Shown here piece by piece: positions 34,525 through 46,049 of a stretch of DNA of 64,000 nt (positions within the stretch are counted from its first letter, which is position 1; every line of letters starts with the position of its first letter). This DNA is from Gaiellasilicea sp963761905. GTDB taxonomy: Bacteria; Actinomycetota; Thermoleophilia; Gaiellales; Gaiellaceae. The stretch covers positions 434,001 to 498,000 of the forward strand of contig CAVXIQ010000005.1 in NCBI GenBank assembly GCA_963761905.1, written 5' to 3'. A program made the position numbers and the translations under genes. The notes under the pieces are model-generated. The model had not been told where the DNA came from, did no database searches, and saw nothing but the letters and a program-made list of their open reading frames with translations.

Positions 34525-35589
34525 GTGAGCGAGCCGCTCAACGTCGCCGACTTCGAGCGCCTCGCCGAGGAGCGGCTCGAGCCGGGCGCCTTCGGCTACT
34601 ACGCCGGCGGCGCCGGCGACGAGCTCGCGCTCGCGGGCAACGTCGAGGCCTGGCGCGCGCTGCGGCTCCGGCCGCGCGTCCTCGTCGACGTCGGCGGACG
34701 TCTCGACGGCGACGACGGTGCTCGGCACGCCGGTCTCGATGCCGCTCCTCGTCGCGCCGACCGCGATCCAGCGGCTCGCGCATCCGGACGGCGAGCCGGG
34801 GATGGCCCGGGCGGCCGCCGCGGCCGGGACGATCATGTGCCTCTCGACGCTCGCCACCGCGACACCCGCCGAGGTCGCGGCGGCGGCCCCGGACGCGCCG
34901 CGCTGGTTCCAGCTCTACGTCTTCCGCGACCGCGGCGTCACGCGCGTCGCTCGTCGAGCAGGCGGTCGAGCACGGCTACGGCGCGATCGTGCTCACCGTC
35001 GACGCGCCGTGGCTCGGGCGCCGCGAGCGCGACCTGCGCACCGGCTTCCGGATCCCGGAGGAGATCGTCGTGCCGAGCATCGCCGCCGCGATCGGGGACG
35101 TGGAAGGGCGCGACGCCGCTCGAGCTGCTCGGCGCGATCGATCCGACGCTCTCCTGGGGCGACCTCGACGAGCTGCGTGGCCGCGTCGCCGCTTCCCGTC
35201 GTCCTGAAGGGGATCCAGACCGCCGAGGACGCGCGTGCTCGCCTGCGAGCACGGCGCCGACGCGATCGTCGTCTCGAACCACGGCGGCCGCCAGCTCGAC
35301 GCCGTCGCGCCGACGGCCGAGCTGCTGCCCGGAGATCGTCGAGGCGGTCGCCGGCCGGATCGAGGTCTACGTCGACGGCGGCATCCGCCGCGGCTCCGAC
35401 GTCGTCAAGGCGCTCGCGCTCGGCGCCCGCGCCGTGCTCGTCGGCCGCGCGCCGCTCTGGGGCCTCGCCTACGACGGGGAGGCGGGCGCGCGCCGCGTGC
35501 TCGAGCTGCTCCGCGACGAGATCGAGCTCGCCCTCGCGCTCTGCGGCTGCGCCTCGCCCGAGGCGGTCACGCCGCGCGCACCTCACTAG
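34525..35589 (+). CDS. Alpha-hydroxy-acid oxidase (FMN), second copy with about six frameshifts
   Basis: A full-length gene (about 355 residues) for an FMN enzyme that oxidises lactate or similar 2-hydroxy acids. The parts occur in turn in different frames: GYYAGGAGDE, SMPLLVAPTAIQRL, VDAPWLGRRERDLRTGF, LPVVLKGIQTAEDA with the catalytic Lys, ADAIVVSNHGGRQLD with the active-site His and Arg, then EVYVDGGIRRGSDVVKALALGA. Extra bases are inferred near 34698, 34945, 35096, 35185, 35233 and 35331, each shifting the frame by one in the same direction. Such a pattern suggests sequencing insertions. The gene starts at the GTG at 34525. Confidence 0.75.
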   Translation: MSEPLNVADFERLAEERLEPGAFGYYAGGAGDELALAGNVEAWRALRLRPRVLVDVGGRLDGDDGARHAGLDAAPRRADRDPAARASGRRAGDGPGGRRGRDDHVPLDARHRDTRRGRGGGPGRAALVPALRLPRPRRHARRSSSRRSSTATARSCSPSTRRGSGAASATCAPASGSRRRSSCRASPPRSGTWKGATPLELLGAIDPTLSWGDLDELRGRVAASRRPEGDPDRRGRACSPASTAPTRSSSRTTAAASSTPSRRRPSCCPEIVEAVAGRIEVYVDGGIRRGSDVVKALALGARAVLVGRAPLWGLAYDGEAGARRVLELLRDEIELALALCGCASPEAVTPRAPH

Positions 35590-35601
35590 AATCGGCGGCC
35601 C

Positions 35602-36754
35602 GTGATCGAGACCCTGACCCGCAACGCCGTCGACGTCCTTCCCGCCGGCGGGCTCGAGGAGAAGCTGAAGCTCGGCCGGCCGCTGCGGGTCAAGCTCGGG
35701 ATCGACGTCACCTCGCCCGACATCCACGTCGGCCGCGGGATCCCGCTGCAGCGCATGCGCGCCTTCCAGGATGCCGGCCACCTCGGCGTCTTCATCGTCG
35801 GCGACTACACGACGCGGATCGGCGATCCCTCCGGGCGCTCGGCCGAGCGTCCGATCCTCTCGCGCCGAGGAGATCGACGCGAACGCGAAGACCTACGTCG
35901 AGCAGGCCTTCACGATCGTCGACCGGGAGCAAGACCGAGGTGCGCTTCAACAGCGAGTGGCTCGCCGAGCTCGACTTCGCCGACGTGATCCGGCTGACGC
36001 GGACGACGACGGTCGCGCAGATCCTCGAGCGGGACGACTTCGCCAAGCGGATGGCCGCGCAGCGAGCCGATCTCGGTCTCGGAGCTGCTCTACCCGCTGA
36101 TGCAGGCGTACGACTCGGTCGCGATCGAGGCCGACGTCGAGCTCGGCGGCACCGACCAGCTCTACAACCTGCTCGCCGGCCGGATGGTGATGGAGGCGTA
36201 CGGGCTCGAGCCGCAGGTCGTCCTGACGACGCCGCTCCTCCTCTCCTGGGACGGCGAGAAGATGAGCTCGTCGGTCGGCAACAACATCCCGCTGACCGCG
36301 CCGCCCGAGGAGCAGTTCGGCCGCACGATGCGGATCCCGGACTACGCAGCTCGACGAGTGGTACCGGCTCGTGCTCGAGCGCGACGTGCCGGCGGGGGAG
36401 CCGATGGAGGCGAAGCTCGCGCTCGCGCGCGCGATCGCGGCGCGCTCGCACGGGGAGGAGGCCGCCGAGCGCGGCCGCGGCGCACTTCACGCGCGTCGTC
36501 CGCGAAGGGCAGGCGCCCGACGAGGTCGCCGAGACGCGCGCTGCCCGAGGGCGATCCCGTCCACCTGCCCGCCGCTGCTGGCCGCCGCGTTCGGGCTCTC
36601 GACGAGCGAGGCGCGCCGGCTGATCGCCCAGGGCGGCGTCAAGCTGGACGGCGACGCCGTCACCGAGCTCGATCGTTCCGCGCGGCCGCTGCGTCGACGC
36701 GACGCTCCAGGCGGGCAAGCGGCGCTTCGCGCGGCTGCGCGAGACCAGGCTTGA
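35602..36754 (+). CDS. tyrS: Tyrosyl-tRNA synthetase, about eight frameshifts
   Basis: About 380 residues of a class I tyrosyl-tRNA synthetase. The HIGH-type motif is in PDIHVGRGIPLQ, the substrate region in ELGGTDQLYNLLAGR, the KMSKS-type motif in DGEKMSSSVGN, and a C-terminal S4 RNA-binding domain includes SEARRLIAQGGVKLDGD and ends near LQAGKRRFARLRE. Single extra bases are inferred around 35862, 35930, 36064, 36347, 36473, 36538, 36572 and 36685. All push the frame the same way, and the protein in between is perfectly conserved. The enzyme is normally essential, so I treat the shifts as errors. The GTG at 35602 is the start. The exact end is uncertain because the last shift leaves no stop in the expected place. 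Confidence 0.85.
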
Positions 36755-36779
36755 CAGCGCGGTCTCGGTTTGCTACTGT
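36751..36779 (+). promoter_or_regulatory. Near-consensus sigma-70-type promoter of the rRNA operon
   Basis: A perfect TTGACA at 36751-36756, a 17-base spacer and TACTGT at 36774-36779 (four of six matching TATAAT). It overlaps the end of tyrS and faces the 16S gene about 340 bases downstream. No other pair in the leader looks as strong. Confidence 0.75.
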
Positions 36780-36883
36780 TCCTCGGCCGCCCGAAAGGGT
36801 CGGCGTAGCAAAGTCCCCGTCCTCGACCAACCGGAGCGTCTCCAAGCCTCGATCGGATACGATCAGCACCACAAGCTTTGGAG

Positions 36884-36911
36884 GCCTCTGGCGCGAGTCG
36901 GAGGCTTTTTT
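36884..36911 (+). terminator. Terminator-like hairpin in the rRNA leader
   Basis: GCCTC at 36884-36888 pairs with GAGGC at 36901-36905, followed by six T. The 3' arm could instead pair with AAGCCTC at 36844-36850. It could end tyrS transcripts, or act as an attenuator overcome by the rRNA antitermination complex. Confidence 0.5.
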
Positions 36912-36943
36912 ACGCCGCCACCTGAACGTGGCACTGGTCTTTG

Positions 36944-36972
36944 AAAACTCAACAGCGTGCGTTTACGTCGAG
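36944..36972 (+). other. 16S rRNA processing stem, 5' arm
   Basis: AAAACTCAACAGCGT at 36944-36958 and TACGTCGAG at 36964-36972 are exact complements of stretches at 38796-38810 and 38777-38785. They can close a long helix around 16S rRNA, the usual target of RNase III. Confidence 0.8.
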
Positions 36973-37121
36973 ACCTCATCGTCTCGCGGGCTTCGGCCTG
37001 TCGAGTCGTATGAGGCTCTAACCTCGTCATCCCCGCTGCTTCTTCGACAGCAGTGGCGGAAGACACTTTGAGCTCAAGCTCGAAGGAGAAAGCTTGCCGG
37101 CTTCGGCCGGCAAACACATCT

Positions 37122-38669
<1,548 letters not shown>

Positions 38670-38776
38670 CTAGGGATACCGGAGCTCTTACTCCGGTAGG
38701 CGCCGAGCTCGTTGATGTCGTTCTCACCTCGAGGAGCTTCGTCCGATGACTCGGTTCGCCTAGAAATAACGTCGAC

Positions 38777-38810
38777 CTCGACGTATGAATTCCGTACGCT
38801 GTTGAGTTTT
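38777..38810 (+). other. 16S rRNA processing stem, 3' arm
   Basis: CTCGACGTA at 38777-38785 and ACGCTGTTGAGTTTT at 38796-38810 complement the 5' arm at 36944-36972. It lies in the 16S-23S spacer of about 244 bases (38670-38913), in which I see no tRNA. Confidence 0.8.
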
Positions 38811-38881
38811 GAGAGACCGTGCCTTCGCTGGCGGTCGCGGTCTTTCTCGTATGGGCGGGCCGCCGGCCTGCGTGCACCTTG

Positions 38882-38912
38882 AAAACTCCATAGCGACAAC
38901 ACAACGTGTTCT
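38882..38912 (+). other. 23S rRNA processing stem, 5' arm
   Basis: AAAACTCCATAGC at 38882-38894 and GTGTTCT at 38906-38912 match, in reverse complement, 41924-41936 and 41907-41913. It shares the AAAACTC core with the 16S stem, so the two were probably derived from the same element. Confidence 0.78.
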
Positions 38913-38913
38913 T

Positions 38914-41905
<2,992 letters not shown>

Positions 41906-41906
41906 T

Positions 41907-41936
41907 AGAACACTAGTGCGGTTGCTATGGAGTTTT
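41907..41936 (+). other. 23S rRNA processing stem, 3' arm
   Basis: AGAACAC at 41907-41913 and GCTATGGAGTTTT at 41924-41936 pair with the 5' arm upstream of 23S. It lies in the 23S-5S spacer. Confidence 0.78.
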
Positions 41937-42004
41937 GAGGGTGCGCGCTGCGCTGTTGTTCGCCTCCGTGCGAGCCTACGGCGATGCGGCGGCCATTCAC
42001 AAGT

Positions 42005-42120
<116 letters not shown>

Positions 42121-42133
42121 TTAGTTCGAGGAG

Positions 42134-42155
42134 GAGCCGCGCAAGCGGCTCTTTC
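42134..42155 (+). terminator. Intrinsic terminator of the rRNA operon
   Basis: A seven-base stem GAGCCGC/GCGGCTC with a GCAA loop followed by TTTCT, 13 bases after 5S rRNA. Confidence 0.8.
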
Positions 42156-42178
42156 TCGTTCCTCTAGAATCCCCTCCG

Positions 42179-42712
42179 GTGGAGCTCTCGGACGGACGGC
42201 TCACCCTGCGCCCGCCGGAGGACAACGACGTCGAATGGGTCGTTCGCGCGTGTCGGGATCCCGAGAACCAGCGCTGGCTACCTCTCCTCCCGACTCCGTA
42301 CGAGCGCAGCGACGCGGAGTGGTGGATCGATCGCTGCAAGCGCGTCTGGGTCGACCGGACGGCGGCTCCTTTCATCATCGTGGACGCCGCCACGGGCGAG
42401 CGACTCGGCACGATCGAGCTCCGAACGACTGAGCCGGCCGACGTCGGTTACTGGTTGGCGCCCGAGGGACGCGGCAGGGGCGCCATGACCGACGCGTTGC
42501 GGCTCGTCACGACCTACGCGTTCGAGGATCGCCGTCTGCCGGAGGTGGAGCTCTTCACGCTGCTCGACAACACCCGGTCGCAAGCAGTGGCAAGGCGAGC
42601 CGGCTTCCGCCTGGCGGATGTCGTTCCAGGCAAGATCGAGAGCCGGGACGGCACTCGCCACGATGCGTTCCGCTTCGTGCTGGACGGGCCGAAAGCATCA
42701 AGCGGCGGCTGA
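42179..42712 (+). CDS. GNAT-family N-acetyltransferase
   Basis: 177 residues of the RimJ/RimL-like group: RLTLRPPEDNDVEWVVRACRD at the start, APFIIVDAATGERLGTIEL, the acetyl-CoA site GYWLAPEGRGRGAMTDAL, and LDNTRSQAVARRAGFRLAD. It acetylates an amine on a protein N-terminus or small molecule, but the substrate cannot be told. The GTG at 42179 sits 24 bases after the rRNA terminator. It converges on htpX with a 15-base overlap. Confidence 0.85.
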   Translation: MELSDGRLTLRPPEDNDVEWVVRACRDPENQRWLPLLPTPYERSDAEWWIDRCKRVWVDRTAAPFIIVDAATGERLGTIELRTTEPADVGYWLAPEGRGRGAMTDALRLVTTYAFEDRRLPEVELFTLLDNTRSQAVARRAGFRLADVVPGKIESRDGTRHDAFRFVLDGPKASSGG

Positions 42713-43523
42713 GATCGACTCGAGCGCTCGTAGGCGAGCGACGCGATCTCCGATCGGCGGGTGCGTCACGAACAGCGCGGCCAAGCCCTCTTCCGCGAAC
42801 GGATTGACCGTGTACAGCGGCTCGGTCGCCGGATTTGCCGCGAAGCTGACCAGGTCGCTCGCCTGGTCGAGTCGGAGCAACGCATCCGAGAGACCGTGGG
42901 GAGAGCCGCAGATGCCGGCGGCAACCCGATCTGCCGCGAGCTCGCGCTTCGGCGAGAGCAGGATGTGGACGAAGGCCGAGGCCGTGGGGCCGAGGACGGC
43001 GAGCAGGGTGCGCTCGAGAAACCCACCGATGCGAGATGTCTCGATCAGCATCACCGCGAGCATGGCTGCGAAGGTCTGCACGAGCACGTCACGCGACCGC
43101 ACATGGGCGAGCTCGTGCGCGAGGACGCCCTCGAGCTCGGCCGGGGGAAGCGCGAGCAGCAGGCCCGTGCTGAGCGCAAGCGCCGAACCGCGCGGGCCGC
43201 GCCCGGCAACGAATGCACGCGGGAAGCCGTCGTCGATCAGGTACAGCTTCGGCGGCAGGATCCCGAGCTTCGCGGCCAAGCACTCCCACTGTCGATCCCA
43301 GCCGCGGATCCTCGGCCAGCGCGTATTCCCGGGCGCCGAGCATTCCGAGCAGAGCGCGATCCGCGTAGGCGTAGACGGCCGCCGCGGCAAGCAGCGCACA
43401 GAAGCCAAAGAGGGACGCGGTGCGGTAGCCGCCGATCGCCCAACCGATCGCGCCGAGGAACGCGCACAGGATCAGCACGAGCAGCCAGGCCTTCGCGAGG
43501 TTGCGGGCGGCAGCCAGCCGCAT
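42698..43523 (-). CDS. htpX: M48-family membrane zinc protease HtpX-like, one frameshift
   Basis: About 274 residues. Two hydrophobic helices near the N-terminus (about 12-50) precede the cytosolic M48 domain. The zinc motif HELAH lies in EGVLAHELAHVRSRD, and the third ligand Glu in KRELAADRVAA. It degrades misfolded membrane proteins. The two parts are in different frames: ALAEDPRLGSTV joins ECLAAKLGILPPKLYLIDD when one G is removed from the GGG near 43292-43294. The ATG at 43523 has a typical HtpX N-terminus. The shift is probably a sequencing error. Confidence 0.82.
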
Positions 43524-43526
43524 CAG

Positions 43527-43778
43527 CTAGGTGTCGTCGACGTCGCGCTCGTCGTCGCCCAGTCCGCGCGGTGGCCAATCGGGCTCCGGCGCATCGCAGC
43601 GACTCGAGCAGTGGAGTGAGGCGACGTTCTGAAGCGGCACGAGGATGTGGCCGTTGAGCTCGATGTGCGGAACGTCCTCGATCGAGCAGTAGGCGGTGAG
43701 CACGCCTTCCTGATACTCGCCGCCGAAGAGCGCGATCTCGATCTGCTCGCCCTTGTACTTGTTCGTGTAGTCCTCCAC
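43527..43778 (-). CDS. Small acidic hypothetical protein
   Basis: 83 residues. It starts MEDYTNKYKGEQIEIALFGGEYQ, has a beta-like middle (SIEDVPHIELNGHILVPLQNV) and a charged, proline-containing tail ending DDERDVDDT. No signal peptide or membrane helix is seen. It is not a family I recognise. It lies between the phosphatase and htpX genes on the same strand, with gaps of five and three bases, so all three may be co-transcribed. Confidence 0.55.
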   Translation of the reverse strand: MEDYTNKYKGEQIEIALFGGEYQEGVLTAYCSIEDVPHIELNGHILVPLQNVASLHCSSRCDAPEPDWPPRGLGDDERDVDDT

Positions 43779-43783
43779 GCGGC

Positions 43784-44317
43784 TCAGTCTATCGGCGTGA
43801 AGTTGCCGTTCCGGAACGCGAGTCGATAGACCGCGCAGTTCGGCCAGCGCTCGATTCGGTCGCCGCTCGCGTGATGCCAGATCGAGTTGAGCGCGCCGCC
43901 GTGAGAGACCACGAGCACCACCTCAGCCGGGTGAGCGGCGACGATCCGATGCACCGCGGCGAGCATTCGGACGCGCACTGCCTCGTCGGACTCGCCGTCG
44001 TGCGTGCTTCTCGCGCCGAAGCGATCGTCGATCTCCTGGCGCGTGAGACCTTCCCACGAGCCGAAGCTTCGCTCGCGCAGCCCTGGTTCCGACGACACCT
44101 CGAGCTTGCGCGCTGCGGCGACGATCTCGGCCGTCTCGCGGGCTCGCGCAAGGTCGCTCGCATAGATCGCGTGGATCGGCTCCGCGGCGAGCGACTGGGC
44201 CAGCTCGCGAGCCTGGGCGCGGCCGGTCTCGTTGAGCGGCGTGTCCGAGTGGCCCTGCACGCGCAGATCGCGATTCCAGTCGGTCTCGCCGTGGCGTGCG
44301 AGGAGAATTGTGGTCAC
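43784..44317 (-). CDS. Histidine phosphatase (phosphoglycerate-mutase-like)
   Basis: 177 residues. The RHG motif LLARHGETDWN gives the catalytic His near residue 9, with the Arg before it. YASDLARARETAEI supplies the second Arg, ERSFGSWEGLT the Glu and VVSHGGALNSI the second His. These enzymes remove phosphate from sugars or other small molecules; the substrate is not clear. The ATG at 44317 starts at the domain. It diverges from the SDR gene at 44337. Confidence 0.9.
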   Translation of the reverse strand: MTTILLARHGETDWNRDLRVQGHSDTPLNETGRAQARELAQSLAAEPIHAIYASDLARARETAEIVAAARKLEVSSEPGLRERSFGSWEGLTRQEIDDRFGARSTHDGESDEAVRVRMLAAVHRIVAAHPAEVVLVVSHGGALNSIWHHASGDRIERWPNCAVYRLAFRNGNFTPID

Positions 44318-44336
44318 GCCGATACGCTAGTCGGCC

Positions 44337-45089
44337 GTGGATCTCGGTCTGTCAGGGAAGGTGTGCCTCGTCACCGGCTCGACGGCCGGGATCGGCCTCG
44401 AGACCGCGCGCCTCCTGGTTGCTGACGGCGCCTCCGTCGTCACCTGCGGCCGGAGCGCCGCGCCCGAGGTCGGTGAGGCCATGCACGTCGTCGCAGATCT
44501 TTCCGAGGCCGACTCTCCCGCCGCGTTGATCGCGCGGGTCGCCGCGGAGCTCGGCGGGCTCGACGTGCTGATCAACAACGTCGGCTTCGCCGTTCACGCG
44601 CAGTTCGAACACGTGCCGGATGAGGACTGGGACTCGATGTGGCAGCTGAACGTGATGAGCTACGTGCGCGCGATCCGCGCCGCGCTCCCGCATCTCCGGA
44701 CGTCACGCGGCGCGATCGTGAACGTGTCCTCGACCGCGGGCAAGCGACCGTCGGTGGGGATGCCTCACTACTCGGTGACGAAGGCTGCCGTGCTCTCGCT
44801 CTCGCGCCTCGTTGCCGATTCGTTCGCGGCCGACGGAATTCGCTGCAACGCCGTCGCTCCGGGACCGACCGCGACTGATGCCTGGCTTGGCCAGGGTGGT
44901 CTCGCCGACCAGCAGGGCGGCGATCGTGACGCCGTGCTTGCGAAGGTGGGGGCCGGCCGGCCGCTCGGACGGTTGGCCGAGCCGGAGGAGATCGCCGCCG
45001 TGATCGCGTTCCTGGCCTCGCCGCGAGCGTCCTACGTCACGGGCGCCGCCTGGTCGGCCGACGGCGGCACCGTCCCGATCATTCTCTAA
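44337..45089 (+). CDS. Short-chain dehydrogenase/reductase
   Basis: 250 residues of classical SDR type. The NAD(P) loop TGSTAGIG lies near residues 14-21, then NNVGFA, the catalytic Ser in IVNVSSTAGK, and the Y-x3-K pair in PHYSVTKAA. The end ASYVTGAAWSADGGT is typical of 3-oxoacyl-reductase-like SDRs. The substrate is not known. The GTG at 44337 opens it, ten bases after which the next gene begins on the same strand. Confidence 0.9.
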   Translation: MDLGLSGKVCLVTGSTAGIGLETARLLVADGASVVTCGRSAAPEVGEAMHVVADLSEADSPAALIARVAAELGGLDVLINNVGFAVHAQFEHVPDEDWDSMWQLNVMSYVRAIRAALPHLRTSRGAIVNVSSTAGKRPSVGMPHYSVTKAAVLSLSRLVADSFAADGIRCNAVAPGPTATDAWLGQGGLADQQGGDRDAVLAKVGAGRPLGRLAEPEEIAAVIAFLASPRASYVTGAAWSADGGTVPIIL

Positions 45090-45098
45090 CCTGGGTGG

Positions 45099-46049
45099 GT
45101 GGAACAGATCGCGGGTCGCGTCGCCGACGCCTTCGAGGTACGCACTCGCGCGATCGAGGATGCGCTTTCGCCGCTTGCCGTGCGCTCCTACGAGACACGC
45201 GGTCGCCTGCGGGAGGAGGAGGAATGCGGCGTCCGCACGCCGTTTCAACGGGATCGCGACCGGATCCTCCACTCCAAGCCCTTCCGCCGGCTGAAGGGGA
45301 AGACGCAGGTCTTCATCGATCCCGCCGGCGATCACTATCGAACCCGGATGACCCACACGCTCGAGACCACGGGAATTGCCAGGGTCGTTGCTCGCGCCCT
45401 TCGCCTGAACGAGGATCTGACCGAGGCGATCGGGCTGGGGCACGACACGGGTCATCCGCCCTTCGGTCACGCGGGTGAGGAGCAGCTCGACCTCTGCCTG
45501 CGCGAGCGGTTCGGCACCGGGTTCCGCCACAACGAGCAGTCGCTGCGGATCGCCGAGCAGCTCAATCTGACCGAGGAGGTGCGCGACGGGATCCACACGC
45601 ATTCGGGTCCCCGCGAGCCTGCGACGCTCGAGGGAAAGATCGTCCGGTTGGTCGACCGGGTCGCCTACATCAACCACGACATCGACGACGCGATCCGCTT
45701 CGGGATCCTGCGGGCTGAGGAGCTGCCGCGCGCGGAGCTCGAGCTACTCGGCGAGCGCGGCTCGGCCCGGATCGACACGCTCGTCCACGATCTGATCGAG
45801 ACCTCGGAGCACGCGGGAGACATCGCCCAGAGCGAGGAGGTCGGCAGCGCGATGCTCGCGCTCCGCTCGTTCATGTTCGAGCACGTCTACCTCGGCCCGC
45901 ACGCGCGAGCCGAGCACGAGCGGGCACACGCGACGATCCGCCGGATCTTCGACCGCCTCGTGGAGCGCGGCGACCCGGAGGACGAGATCCGCGCGTTCGT
46001 CTCCGGGATGACCGATCGCTTCGCGCTCTCGTACGCTGACTCTCTCTAG
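45099..46049 (+). CDS. dgt: dGTP triphosphohydrolase-like HD protein
   Basis: 316 residues of the dNTPase family. The pattern RTPFQRDRDRILHSKPFRRLKGKTQVF, then RTRMTHTLETTGIA with the HD-first His and GLGHDTGHPPFGHAGE with the His-Asp pair, is diagnostic. LVDRVAYINHDIDD gives the last metal Asp. It hydrolyses dNTPs to nucleosides and triphosphate. The GTG at 45099 opens it and the stop overlaps the dnaG start. The pairing with dnaG is common in actinobacteria. Confidence 0.92.
   Translation: MEQIAGRVADAFEVRTRAIEDALSPLAVRSYETRGRLREEEECGVRTPFQRDRDRILHSKPFRRLKGKTQVFIDPAGDHYRTRMTHTLETTGIARVVARALRLNEDLTEAIGLGHDTGHPPFGHAGEEQLDLCLRERFGTGFRHNEQSLRIAEQLNLTEEVRDGIHTHSGPREPATLEGKIVRLVDRVAYINHDIDDAIRFGILRAEELPRAELELLGERGSARIDTLVHDLIETSEHAGDIAQSEEVGSAMLALRSFMFEHVYLGPHARAEHERAHATIRRIFDRLVERGDPEDEIRAFVSGMTDRFALSYADSL

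Larger units (their letters stand above)
36780..37121 (+). other. rRNA operon leader without a gene
   Basis: This leader contains no coding sequence I can support. It holds a GNRA-capped hairpin (GCCGCCC, GAAA, GGGTCGGC) near 36786-36805, a small GATC..GATC hairpin near 36851-36864, a terminator-like hairpin with T-run at 36884-36911, and the 5' arm of the 16S processing stem at 36944-36972. The remainder shows no obvious pattern. Confidence 0.7.

Noticed and set aside
34525..36754. Programmed frameshifting or gene decay as the cause of the many breaks.
   Set aside because: Programmed shifts occur once per gene at slippery sites, and decay would not leave the protein intact with shifts all of one sign. 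Sequence error is more economical.
36780..36911. A T-box or other riboswitch upstream of the rRNA operon.
   Set aside because: No T-box sequence, specifier loop or known aptamer core is recognisable. Only simple hairpins are seen, and tyrS lies upstream, not downstream.
38670..38913. tRNA-Ile or tRNA-Ala in the 16S-23S spacer.
   Set aside because: No cloverleaf or GGTTCGA-type T-arm is seen. The spacer holds only processing-stem arms.
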